This document shows positions 17,217 through 28,000 of a DNA stretch of 37,159 bases, one piece after another (the stretch's first letter is position 1; every line of letters begins with the position of its first letter). Under the pieces are notes generated by a model. The model worked only from the letters and a program-made list of their open reading frames with translations. It had not been told where the DNA came from and made no database searches. The stretch lies in the NCBI GenBank assembly GCA_011522725.1, contig WTIL01000004.1, positions 3,220-40,378 on the forward strand, written 5' to 3'. The stretch comes from Rhodospirillaceae bacterium (GTDB lineage Bacteria; Pseudomonadota; Alphaproteobacteria; Puniceispirillales; Puniceispirillaceae). Both the position numbers and the translations under genes were made by a program.

Positions 17217-18440
17217 ATGACCGACGTGAACCTCAATTCCCTTCGCAACCAGCCCGACGAGCGCGGCCGTTTCGGCATGCATGGCGGGCGGTTTGTCGCC
17301 GAAACCCTGATGCCGCTGATCCTGCAGGTGGAGAGCGCGTACAAGGCGGCCTGCACGGATGACGACTTCGCGAGGGAACTTCTCTATTACCAGACGCATT
17401 ATGTCGGCCGGCCGAGCCCGCTCTATTTCGCCGAGCGGTTGACCGCGCATTATGGCGGCGCGAAGCTGTATCTGAAGCGTGACGAGCTGAACCACACCGG
17501 CGCGCACAAGATCAACAATGTGCTGGGACAGGCGCTTCTCGCCAAGCGCATGGGAAAGACCAAGATCATTGCCGAGACCGGCGCCGGTCAGCACGGCGTC
17601 GCCACCGCCACGGCCTGCGCCCTGTTCGACATGGAGTGCGAGGTCTTCATGGGCGAGGAGGACGTCCGCCGGCAGAAGCCGAATGTCGACCGGATGCGCC
17701 TTCTCGGCGCGAAGGTCCATCCGGTGACGTCCGGAACCGGCACGCTGAAGGACGCGATGAACGAGGCGCTGCGCTACTGGGTGGCGAATGCCGAGACCCA
17801 TTTCTACATCATCGGCACGGTCGCCGGCCCGCACCCCTACCCGCAGATGGTACGTGACTTCCAGTCTGTCATCGGCAAGGAAGCGCGCCAGCAGATCATC
17901 GATGCCGAGGGACGCCTTCCCGACAGCATCGTCGCCTGTATCGGCGGCGGATCGAACGCCATGGGACTGTTCCACCCGTTCCTCGATGACGAGGACGTGA
18001 CGATCTACGGCGTCGAGGCGGCCGGCAAGGGCATTCCGTCCGGCCTTCACGCGGCGTCGCTGACCGGCGGTACGCCCGGCGTTCTGCACGGCAACCGCAC
18101 CTATCTGCTGCAGAATGACGACGGGCAGATCATCGACGCGCATTCGATTTCCGCCGGCCTCGACTATCCCGGCATCGGGCCGGAGCATGCCTGGCTCCAC
18201 GACCAGAAGCGGGTGAATTATGTCAGCGCCACAGACGAGGAAGCGCTCGATGCCTTCCAGCTCTGCTCGCGCCTCGAAGGCATCATTCCGGCGCTGGAGC
18301 CCTCGCACGCCCTTTCCTTTGTCGGCACCATCATCGGCGACATGGACAAGGACCAGATCGTCATTCTCAACATGTGCGGCCGCGGCGACAAGGATCTCGG
18401 CGCGGTGCTTCCCATGCTCGAGGAACGCGGCAAGCTGTAG
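17217..18440 (+). CDS. trpB: Tryptophan synthase beta chain
   Basis: A 407-residue PLP enzyme that joins indole and serine. The PLP lysine is Lys98 in HTGAHKINN. The glycine-rich phosphate site is [23 protein letters not shown] is the substrate carboxylate loop, and GRGDKDL is the C-terminal signature. ATG 17217 gives the usual [20 protein letters not shown] start; a GTG at 17187 would add ten residues with no support. It works as an alpha2-beta2 complex with the product of the next gene. Confidence 0.96.
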   Translation: MTDVNLNSLRNQPDERGRFGMHGGRFVAETLMPLILQVESAYKAACTDDDFARELLYYQTHYVGRPSPLYFAERLTAHYGGAKLYLKRDELNHTGAHKINNVLGQALLAKRMGKTKIIAETGAGQHGVATATACALFDMECEVFMGEEDVRRQKPNVDRMRLLGAKVHPVTSGTGTLKDAMNEALRYWVANAETHFYIIGTVAGPHPYPQMVRDFQSVIGKEARQQIIDAEGRLPDSIVACIGGGSNAMGLFHPFLDDEDVTIYGVEAAGKGIPSGLHAASLTGGTPGVLHGNRTYLLQNDDGQIIDAHSISAGLDYPGIGPEHAWLHDQKRVNYVSATDEEALDAFQLCSRLEGIIPALEPSHALSFVGTIIGDMDKDQIVILNMCGRGDKDLGAVLPMLEERGKL

Positions 18441-18473
18441 ACCGGCCTGCTGCCAATACGGAAAGACAGACCC

Positions 18474-19301
18474 ATGAGTTCACGTATCGAGACCGCCTTT
18501 GCCAATGCCAAAGCCCAAGGGCGCGGCATCCTCGGCGTCTTCGTGACCGCAGGCGACCCGGACGAGGGCACGTCGGCACAAATTCTCGACGCGCTCGTCG
18601 AAGCCAATGTCGACATCGTCGAGCTTGGCATGCCCTTCTCCGACCCGATGGCGGACGGGCCGGCCATCCAGGCGGCATCGCTTCGCGCCCTGAAGAACGG
18701 CATGACACTCGCCGGCACGCTCGAGATCGCGCGCGGCTTCCGCCAGCGCCATCCGGATACGCCGCTGGTTCTGATGGGCTATTACAACCCGATCTATATC
18801 TATGGCGTGGACCGCTTCCTCGCCGAGGCGTCGGAGGCCGGGGTCGACGGGCTGATCGTGGTCGACCTGCCGCCGGAAGAAGATGACGAGCTGTGCGAAC
18901 CGGCCACCGCGGCCGGCCTTGATTTCATCCGGCTTGTCACACCGACCAGCGATGCCGAGCGGCTTCCCGTCGTCCTTGGCTCGGCAAGCGGTTTTGTCTA
19001 TTATGTGGCGATCACCGGCATCACCGGCACCCGCAGCGCTGCCGCCGACAGCATCTCGGCGGCCTACAAGCGCATTTCCGCTGCCACCGACCTTCCCGTC
19101 GTTACCGGCTTCGGCATCCGCACGCCCGAGCAGGCCGGCGAGGCCGCCTCGCTCAGCGACGGGGCCATTGTCGGCTCGGCGGTCGTCGAGATCATTGCCG
19201 GCAATCTTGGCGATGACGGCAAGGGCACGCCCGAAATCGTGTCCAAAATCGCCGCATTTGTGGGCGACCTTGCCATGGGTGTGGCTGGCAAGTCCGGCTG
19301 A
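18474..19301 (+). CDS. trpA: Tryptophan synthase alpha chain
   Basis: A 275-residue TIM-barrel that cleaves indole-3-glycerol phosphate. The catalytic pair is Glu50 and Asp61 in [14 protein letters not shown], equivalent to Glu49 and Asp60 of Salmonella. [33 protein letters not shown] and [11 protein letters not shown] follow the family order. It starts 33 bases after trpB and is certainly in the same operon. A gap of 112 bases separates it from accD. Confidence 0.96.
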   Translation: MSSRIETAFANAKAQGRGILGVFVTAGDPDEGTSAQILDALVEANVDIVELGMPFSDPMADGPAIQAASLRALKNGMTLAGTLEIARGFRQRHPDTPLVLMGYYNPIYIYGVDRFLAEASEAGVDGLIVVDLPPEEDDELCEPATAAGLDFIRLVTPTSDAERLPVVLGSASGFVYYVAITGITGTRSAAADSISAAYKRISAATDLPVVTGFGIRTPEQAGEAASLSDGAIVGSAVVEIIAGNLGDDGKGTPEIVSKIAAFVGDLAMGVAGKSG

Positions 19302-19413
19302 CCGGACGGAAGTGTTGGTCAAAACCGCTGGCGCTGCGGCGTTATTCTGCTGTATGCCTGCCGGAAATGCCGCCTGAAACCGGCGATGTCGGCAATGGGG
19401 AAGGGATAAGTTC

Positions 19414-20283
19414 ATGAACTGGATCACCAACGCGGTTCTGCCGAAAATCAAGGCGCTTGTGACCGCGAACGACGTTCCCGACAATCTGTGGGTCAAGTGC
19501 AAGTCCTGCGGACAGATGATTTTCCACCGCGAGTTCGAACAGGCGAACAATTGCTGTTCGACTTGCGGAAACCACGCCCCGCTGCCGCCCGAGGCCCGGT
19601 TCGCCATGACCTTCGACAAGGGTGTGTTCGAAACCGTCGCGCTGAAGCCGATCGAGGACGACCCGCTGAAATTCCGCGACACCCGCCGGTATGCCGACCG
19701 GCTGAAGGACACCCGCGCCAAGACCGGCATCAATGACGCCATCGCCGTTGCCCATGGCACCATCGGTGGCCAGAAGGTTGTGATGGCAGCGTTCGATTTC
19801 CGTTTCATGGGCGGGTCGATGGGACGCATGGTCGGCAACGGCATCATCGCCGCCGCCGAAGCCGCGGTCGAGCATGGCGCCGCGCTGATCACCGTGCCGT
19901 CCACGGGTGGCGCGCGCATGCAGGAAGGCGTGCTGTCGCTGATGCAGCTTCCGCGCACCATTCTGGCTGTCGAGAAGGTCAGGAATGCCGGCCTGCCGCA
20001 TATCGTTCTTCTGGCGCATCCGACAACCGGCGGCGTGACGGCCTCCTTTGCGATGCTCGGCGACCTGCAGATCGCCGAGCCGGGTGCCATCATCGGGTTT
20101 GCCGGTCGTCGCGTCATCGAGGAAACGGTCCGCGAGAAGCTGCCCGAAGATTTCCAGACAGCCGAATATCTTCAGGATCACGGCATGGTCGACAGCGTCG
20201 TGCCACGCGCCGAGCAGCCTGAGTTCCTCGGCCGTGTCCTCGGCTTCCTGATGGGCCAGCGCAAGGCGACGCGGGCCGCCTGA
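19414..20283 (+). CDS. accD: Acetyl-CoA carboxylase carboxyltransferase subunit beta
   Basis: A 289-residue carboxyltransferase beta subunit that, with AccA, transfers CO2 from biotin to acetyl-CoA in fatty acid synthesis. The N-terminal zinc ribbon has Cys29, Cys32, Cys48 and Cys51 with the same spacing as in E. coli. The crotonase-like core includes FDFRFMGGSMG, STGGARMQEG and PTTGGVTASFAMLGD. A purine-rich GGGGAAGGGA lies before ATG 19414. The last base of its stop is the first base of the folC start (TGATG), so the pair is coupled. Confidence 0.96.
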   Translation: MNWITNAVLPKIKALVTANDVPDNLWVKCKSCGQMIFHREFEQANNCCSTCGNHAPLPPEARFAMTFDKGVFETVALKPIEDDPLKFRDTRRYADRLKDTRAKTGINDAIAVAHGTIGGQKVVMAAFDFRFMGGSMGRMVGNGIIAAAEAAVEHGAALITVPSTGGARMQEGVLSLMQLPRTILAVEKVRNAGLPHIVLLAHPTTGGVTASFAMLGDLQIAEPGAIIGFAGRRVIEETVREKLPEDFQTAEYLQDHGMVDSVVPRAEQPEFLGRVLGFLMGQRKATRAA

Positions 20284-21602
20284 TGACCCCACCGGTCTCC
20301 GGCGATGACAGCGCGCGCGCCGGCGCGGCGCTAGAGCGGCTTGCCGCCCTTCACCCGAAACTGATCGATCTGGGGCTGGACCGCACCCGCGATTTACTGG
20401 CACGGCTCGGCAACCCGCATCACCGGCTTCCGCCAGTCATCCATGTTGCCGGAACCAACGGCAAGGGGTCCGTGATCGCGACGATGCGCGCCATGGCCGA
20501 GGCCGTGGGCCTTCGCGTCCATGTCTATGCCTCGCCCCATCTTTGCCGTTTCAATGAACGCATCCGCCTTGCCGGCAGCCTGATCGGCGACGGTGCGCTG
20601 GCTGACCTGCTGGAAGAGGTCGAGACCGCCAACGGCGATATGCCCGTCACCTTCTTCGAAGTCACCACGGCCGCCGCGTTCCTCGCATTCTCGCGTGTGG
20701 ACGCCAATCTTCTTCTTCTCGAGACCGGCCTTGGCGGTGCGCTTGATTCAACCAATGTGCTGGACGCTCCCGCCGCGACCGTGATCACCCCGATTGCGCG
20801 CGACCATGAGCATTTCCTCGGAAGCGACATAGCCGGCATCGCCGGGCAGAAGGCCGGCATCATGCGTCGAGGCGTTCCCTGCATCGCAGCGGCGCAGGAA
20901 GATGATGCGCGCGCCGCGCTGCAGGATCATGCCGCTGCGATTGGCGCGCCGCTTGGCATCATGGGAGCAGATATTGGCTGGACGCCGTTGGATGATGGCG
21001 GTGTGGCGATTGAGCTGGACGGCGGGGTAGTTACCCTTCCCGCACCGGCCCTTCGCGGGGCGCATCAGCAGGCAAATGCCGCTCTCGCCACTGCCGCCCT
21101 CACCGCCGCCATGCCCAACACTCCGGCGGACGCCCTTTCAAGAGGTGTCGCCAGGACCGTGTGGCCGGGACGGCTTCACCGCCTTGCCGACGGATCGCTG
21201 ACCTCGCTTCTGGACCAGCCCGTCTGGATCGACGGCGCGCATAACGCACATGGCGCGGCGGCGCTTGCCGCGGCGCTGCCCTCGATCGACAAGGGCAACT
21301 GGCATTTCATCTGCGGGGCTCTCAACACCCGGCCGGCGTCGGAGTTCCTGTCACGGATCGCGCCACTGGCCGAATCGATTCATTGCGTCACCATTCCGGA
21401 CCAGCCGGCCAGCCTGACCGCCGAGACCCTTGCCGCAGAAGCCGCCACGCTGCACACAGGCGCGCGCGCCGCCTCGTCCGTTGCCGGGGCGCTTCAGGCG
21501 ATTGCGAGCGGGTCAGTCGGCGCCGACCGTCCGGTGATGATTTGTGGATCGCTGTATCTGGCGGGCCACGTCCTCGCAGCAAACGGTACGCTGCCGGACT
21601 GA
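20283..21602 (+). CDS. folC: Folylpolyglutamate synthase / dihydrofolate synthase
   Basis: A 439-residue Mur-ligase-like enzyme that adds glutamate to dihydropteroate and to folates. The P-loop is HVAGTNGKGSV, ASPHLCRFNERIRL is the folate-contacting segment, ETGLGGALDSTN and the DHEHFLG and GQKAGIMRRG stretches bind metal and ATP, and IDGAHNAHGAAAL opens the C-terminal domain. It overlaps accD by one base. It ends 23 bases from the converging trxA stop; the small hairpin there has no T-run. Folates made here also serve the folate-linked demethylase at 4381-6786. Confidence 0.94.
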   Translation: MTPPVSGDDSARAGAALERLAALHPKLIDLGLDRTRDLLARLGNPHHRLPPVIHVAGTNGKGSVIATMRAMAEAVGLRVHVYASPHLCRFNERIRLAGSLIGDGALADLLEEVETANGDMPVTFFEVTTAAAFLAFSRVDANLLLLETGLGGALDSTNVLDAPAATVITPIARDHEHFLGSDIAGIAGQKAGIMRRGVPCIAAAQEDDARAALQDHAAAIGAPLGIMGADIGWTPLDDGGVAIELDGGVVTLPAPALRGAHQQANAALATAALTAAMPNTPADALSRGVARTVWPGRLHRLADGSLTSLLDQPVWIDGAHNAHGAAALAAALPSIDKGNWHFICGALNTRPASEFLSRIAPLAESIHCVTIPDQPASLTAETLAAEAATLHTGARAASSVAGALQAIASGSVGADRPVMICGSLYLAGHVLAANGTLPD

Positions 21603-21625
21603 CGCCCGCCCGGATGGCGGGTCAA

Positions 21626-21949
21626 TCAGGCGATGCTGCTGGTGATCCAGGCTTCCAGTTGCGACTTCGGCACCGCGCCGATCTTCTCGGCGACAACCTC
21701 GCCACCCTTGAAAATCAGCAGGGTGGGGATGCCGCGCACATTATATTGCTGCGGCGTCAGCGGATTCTCGTCGATGTTCAGCTTGACGATCGAAATGGCA
21801 TCGCCATGCGCGTCGCTCAGCTCTTCAAGAGCCGGGCCGATGGCCTTGCAGGGCCCGCACCATTCCGCCCAGAAATCAACAAGCACGGGCTTTTCCGCCT
21901 GAAGTACGTCAGTGGAAAAATCGCCGTCGGTTGTCTTGATCGTTGCCAT
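21626..21949 (-). CDS. trxA: Thioredoxin 1
   Basis: A 107-residue thioredoxin, the general disulfide reductase. The active site is WCGPC with Cys31 and Cys34, preceded by VLVDFWAE. The cis-proline is in VRGIPTLLIFKGGE and the C-terminal helix is KSQLEAWI. It has no signal peptide, so it is cytoplasmic. It lies 78 bases after the AddBA gene; addA-trxA adjacency is conserved in alphaproteobacteria. Confidence 0.96.
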   Translation of the reverse strand: MATIKTTDGDFSTDVLQAEKPVLVDFWAEWCGPCKAIGPALEELSDAHGDAISIVKLNIDENPLTPQQYNVRGIPTLLIFKGGEVVAEKIGAVPKSQLEAWITSSIA

Positions 21950-22027
21950 ATCCGGGTGCTCCCTTGGTGCAGTGCGCGTGCCGGCCCACCGCCGACAGTG
22001 ACAAGGTAAGAGGCAGGCACCGACCCG

Positions 22028-25000
22028 TCAACCCAGCGCCAGCGCCGCAAGTGCCGCATCTCTGGCGGCGCGGTCAATTTCCTCGACGGAGCGGTCTTCC
22101 GTCCAGACAAGCCAGGTCACAACCTCGCGATCAGGATAGATCTGCTCCAGCAGGGCGGCATAGAGCGCCATCTGCCGATGGTAGTCCGCCGGCGTCACCG
22201 ATGGCCGCGCCCCGGTCTTGAAATCGGCAACGATCACATTCGTCTCATCCACCAGCAGCCTGTCAATCTGACCGGCGACCCCTGCGCCGTCCACCGCTCC
22301 GGCGACCGACACCTCGGCCATCGCCGACAGGCTGAAGACAGGCGCCAGTTCCGGCATGGCCATCACCACACGGACTTCTGCCGCCAGTGCCGCCGCTTCC
22401 TCCTCCGGAACGTCCTGGTGCGATGCCAATACAAGTTTTTCCACATGTGAACGGTCCGCTTCGGCAACCGAAGGCAGCACCTCGAACAGCTTGTGGGCAA
22501 GCCTGCCACGCGCCAGCGCCGCCGAGGCCCCGCCGATCCTGAGACCGGGCGCACGTGCGCCGGCCGCCCTGCCGTCAGGCTGCGATGGACGCAATGGCCG
22601 TGGCGGTCGCGGCTCGTCCGGCGCGCGGGCGAACAGCCATTCCGGCACAGCCCGGGTTTCGGCCACCCCTTCGGCAACAGGCGGCGGCGCGATCATATCG
22701 TCGATGGATTCCGGCACATCACCTGCCACTTCATCGATGCGGACAATGCCCTCATCGTCGGTTGCCGCGCCCTCCATGCCGTTGATGGCCGCCGCAAGTC
22801 CCTCATAATGGCTTCCTTCCAGCGTCCGGCTGCTCTTCGACTGCCAGCCGCCGATCACAATGCCGTCACGGGCCCGGGTCAGCGCGACATAGAGAAGACG
22901 GTTCTCCTCCTCCTCCCGCCTCGCCTTTGCCGCATCTCGCGCGGCAGTGACAAAATCGGGACGCAGCGTTCCCGGGGCCCAATAGACAAATCCGGTCTCT
23001 GGGTCGCGGACAAGCTGGTCGGGCCTTGCGGAGCGCGGTTTCAGCATGTCGGGCAGCACCACCACCGGCGCCTCAAGACCCTTGGCGCCATGGATTGTCA
23101 TCACCCGCAACTCATTGCCGCTGCCGCCATCCATGTCGCGCCGCACTTCGCCGCCACTGCCCCGCACCTGCGCCAGAAAGGCGGTCAGCGATACCCCGCC
23201 TGCCGTCCCGAACGCCTGTGCAAGGCCTAGGAAGTGATCGAGCGTTTCGTCCACCGCCGGGCCAAGCCGGCGGCGGAATTCCTGTCGTGTCTCGATCAGC
23301 ACGCTGCTGTAGAACCCGAAGACCGAGGATTCATCGGCAAGCCGCCGGTACCGGCTGAGGGTATCGGCATACATTCCAAGCGCGCTGTCGGCGCCCGCAT
23401 GCGCCATCAGCCGGGCATGAAGGCTGCGATTGCCACGGCCATGGGCAAGGGTGAACAGTGTTTCCTCGTCGATCCCGAAGAGCGGCGACTTCAGCAGTGC
23501 TGCCAGTTGCAGATCATCTTCGGGAAGGCACACCACATCGCCAAGCGCCAGCAGGTCCTGGATCTCGATCTGGTCCTCCAGCGTCATCCTGTCGGCGCCC
23601 GCCACCGGAATGCCGGCCTGTTGCAACGCCGCCAGCAGCAACCGGTGATAGCGCCCGCGCGAGCGCAGCAGCACCATGATGTCTCCTGGCTGCATCATCC
23701 GGCCCGACGGCAGGGCACGCTTGCCGATCCAGCCGGCGATGCTCGTTGCGACCCGTGCCGCCGACAGGGCGGCGGCATCACGCGGCTGGCTGATTTCCGG
23801 CGGGGCAAAGGCCGGCGGGTCGGCAGGCGCCTCCTCCTCGGAAACGATCGGCCAAAGCTCGACAAAGCCGCCGGCATCCCTCCGCGCCGACCTGTGGTCC
23901 TGAAATTCGGAAATCCGGGCGTCGGTGATTCCGGCAAGGTCCGGCACCGCGCGGTTGACCAGCTCCAGAACGGGCCGTGCCGAACGGAAGGACACGTCGA
24001 GCCCGACCTCGCGCCATGGCGCGCGCAACATGTCGGCGCGCGATGCAAGGTCGACACGGTTGCTTCCCATCACCGCCGGGTCCGCCCCCTGAAAGGAATA
24101 GATCGACTGCTTGAAATCACCGACGACGAACAGGGTACGCGGCCCGGACTCATTGTCATTGGCATCCGCCCCGGCCTCGAAGAACTCGTCACTCAGCCGC
24201 CGCAGAAGCTGCCATTGCGCGGGACTGGTGTCCTGCGCCTCGTCGAGGAGCATATGGCGAATGCCGTTATCGAGCTTCCATCCAACCCACTGGGCGGCAT
24301 CGCCGTCGGCGAGCATGTCGTTTGTCAGCCGGATCAGATCGTCGTAATCGAGCAGCCCGCGCTGGGTCTTCAGCGCGCGGTACCGCTCCTGATAGGACCG
24401 GCCGAATGCATACAGCGCGTTTGTCAGCTCGTAACAGCGGTGCGCCGCCTGTGCTGCCAGCATACCGGACAGCGCCTGCTGCGCCGCCTGCTGTACGATG
24501 ACGACATTCGGGAAATCGGCGCGGATATCCTTGTTAGACAGGTTTCTTTCGGCAAGCGGGGCCAGCTCGTTCGTGAACAGCGCATCGACAAGCCTGTCGA
24601 TATGGCTGCGCCGTCCCTCCTCATCCTCGCCAAGCCAGGCTGTCATCCTGGACGCACGCTTCACCTGGCCGGCAACGCCGCTTTCCGCAAGCGCCGTCGC
24701 GACGGCGCGGATTCCCTCGATATCCAGATCGCCTATGACCCCGGCCAGCATCTCCTGCGGATCCCTCTCCGGATCGAACCCGCGGTCTTCGACAAAATGC
24801 GCGCGCAGCTGCTGCATCATATCGGGGGATGCCAGCCGCTCCTCCTTCTTCAGCAGCTCGTCCAGAATGGCCTCGGCATTGCCTTCAGAGGTCTGCGCCG
24901 CGATCAGCCCGATCATCGTCACCAGCGCCGGGTCAGCCGACCGAAGAAGGGCCTCGCGCGCCTCGGCCTTCAGGCGCGCCTGTTCGAATTCATCAGCAAG

Positions 25001-28000
25001 TTCAGATTGCGGCACAATACCAGCCTCGATCGGAAACCGGCGCAGCACCGACTGGCAGAACGAATGCACTGTCTCCACACGCGGGCCGTCATCATTGTCA
25101 AGAATCTCGGCAAACAGGCTGCGCGCGCGTTGCAGCATGGCCTGTGACGGCGTGCCGATCCCCATTCCGGCAAGATCGGCCAGCAGTGCCTCTGCTGTCG
25201 AAACCGTCCATTTCGCCAGCATCGCCGAGATCCGGTTGCGCATCTCTGCGGCCGCAGCACGGGTATAGGTGACGCACAGGATGCTGTCTGGCGGCGCCCC
25301 GTCCAGCATCAGCCGCAGCACACGGTCGGTCAGCAGCTTGGTCTTCCCCGTCCCGGCATTTGCCGAGACGAACACCGAGGATGCCGGGTCGGATGCCGCC
25401 GCCTGCCGCCTTGAGGCGTCGACAGACACCGCCGGATCGAAATCCGGGCGATGCGGCGCCGCGGGCTGGATCGCACCTCCGTCCATGCCGGCCAGCGCCG
25501 CGCCATTCTCGGCGATGCGCCACTCATCCACCCGCGCCAGATGGTCATAACGCGGGAAAGACGGGCCAATGGCCGGGTCCGGCCGGCTGGCATAGGGCGT
25601 GGCTTCACTGTCGAAATCCGCTGCCAGCCGCGCCAGCATCGCGGCGTCCTCGGCCGCGGACCAGCCTTCGGGCCGCACATCGGTCTGTTTGCCCGGCTCG
25701 CCGCGCCGGCCTGTCAGGCGCCAATATTCCATCTGGGTCACATCATCGGCGTCGATCCCCTCGAAGCCGCCATGCGCCGCAATGACCGCCTCGACAAGAA
25801 GCTGCGTGCGGCGGCGGCCGGCGACCTTGGCCTTGGACGGCGTCTCGCCGGTCTTGTAGTCGAGAACGGCGAGCCCGCCACCGGCGAGCCTGTCGATCCG
25901 GTCGGCCCGCGCGCCAAAGGTCACGTCACCGGCCGGTGCGGCCAGATCAATGCTGCCCTCGACCTCGGCATGGCTTGTCTCGATGCCGGCGCGGCGGCGG
26001 GTCTCGGTCTCGATGAACCATGCCGCGATGGTCTCGAAGGCGGGCCACCAGAAATGGCGGATGGTCGGGTGCTGCCAGTGCGGGTCAAACACGGCGCGCG
26101 CCAGCGACCGGAGTTCGGCAAGCGCATTGTCCGGAAGCGGACCCTCCGGAAAGGCCCGCAGGAACGCCGCCAGCGAGTCATGCACCAGATTGCCGCGGAG
26201 CGCCGCATCGATCGGCCGGTCCAGATCGTCCTTCGGGCGCAGCTCCAGAACACGCTTGGCGTAGATCGAATAGGGGTCGGCGATCCAGTCATCGATCTCG
26301 GTGGCGGAAAAGCTGCGGGGCCGCGCATCGACCGGCGGCGTCGGACAGGGGCGCGGCAACGGCGCCATCGGCGGGGCCGGAAGCAGCGCCGTCAGCTGGT
26401 CACGCCATCGCTGACCCCGATCGACTGCGGCGGTGATGCTCAGCGCCTCGGCCACGGCATCGAACCGCTGGCGCCAGCGGCTCGGCGTGGTGACGGCATC
26501 GCCGTCGCGCAGGGCGCGGGTGATGATCACCTCGGGCGCGCAGGACGCCATCCACACATCATGCGCGCTCAATCCGGTCCGCCAGTTATGCGGCTGCAGC
26601 CCGGCCGTGTGGCGCATCTCGGCATTGGTCCAGGGGTCGACCTCCGGCCGTGGTGGCCAGTTGCCCTCGTTGAACCCGCCAAGGATCAGGCGGTCGGCGC
26701 TTTGCATGCGCGCCTCGACAGGGCCGAGGATGGCCAGACGCGGATGGGTCTGCCAGGCCCGGCGGACCGTTTTTCCGGCAAGAAGCTGCGACAGGATTCG
26801 CGGGAAACTGTCACGGTCCGTCTCGAAACCGCTTCCCTGTTCGGCAAGAGACGCCAGAAGCAGCGCAGCGGCCTCGCCATCCTCGCCAGTCCACAGATGC
26901 ACAGCGCCGTCCGCTGCATCCGGCGTTCCATCTTCGCTGGTCGCCTGCGCCGCCATCTGCTCCGCCGCATCGCCAAGCGCCCTTGCCAGCGCGGCAAGGT
27001 CCGGTGCCATCATCTGCCATGCCTCGACCAGGCCGGCGAGTGGCATGGCAACCGAGGCTTCGAAAAATTCGGCAATATCGGCATATCTGGCTTTGCTGGC
27101 GAGCTTGCGACGAATGCCGTCGAGGCCGGCGCCTGGCCGGTACCCTCGGAAAGCCGCCATCTCGAGCTGCCGAACCCGCTCGCGAAAGGCCAGCGGCGAA
27201 ATGCCTCCGGATGCAAGGGGATGCTTCAGGAAGGCAAGGGTCGGCACCGGCGCGAAGTCGGCCGCCAGCATGGCGACAAGACTTTCCAGATAGCCGCCGG
27301 ACGGACATTGCGACAACGGCCGGCCGGCAGAATCATCCACCTCGATCCGCCAGCGCTGCAGCGCCGCGATCACCGCCTCGGCAAGCTGCCTGTCAGGCGT
27401 CACCAGCGCGGCTGTCCGGCCGGGTCGTTCCAGCACCTCGCGCATGGCAAGGGCGATGACCGACGCCTCGTCGGACCGTGTTTCACAATCAACGAAGGAC
27501 AACCCGTCAAGCGCGTCGCGACCAAGCTCGGGTTGGGTCGCGCCAAGCTGCCGCCAGTCAGCCGTCAGCGCCGCCGGCTTGAACACCTCGCGCATCAGCG
27601 CACGCCGCCGCGCGCTGATCTCCCCGCCGCCGGCAAGATCGGGCCAGTCGCGCACCGCCTCCGGCGTCACCGCCAGGCTGTCGAGCAGAACCGACAGCTG
27701 GTGCTGCGGATGGCCGGATTCCTCGCGCACCAGATCCCAGTGTTCCGCCGCCCCCCGATCCAGCCCCGGCAGCACGACATGCCCGTCCGGCAGGTCGGCA
27801 ACGGCGGCGATCAGTTCACGCGTGGCGGCAAAGGTACCGGTCGATCCGGCGACCACCACCAGCTCTTCGGGCGGATGGTCGCGCCACAGCCGGCAGCGCA
27901 GCCGGACAAGCCTGTTGCGCCTGTCGGCGGCGTCGATCACACCCTGCTCTTCAAGGATGGCAGGCCAGCGGTCGATCAGGATGGTCAGCAGTTTCAGTAT

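Noticed and set aside
18480-20117. 545-codon frame on - opposite trpA and accD
   Set aside because: Crosses two well-identified genes in antisense and shows no domain.
21603-21625. CCCGCC/GGCGGG hairpin between converging folC and trxA
   Set aside because: Only 6 bp and no T-run on either strand, so it is not called a terminator.
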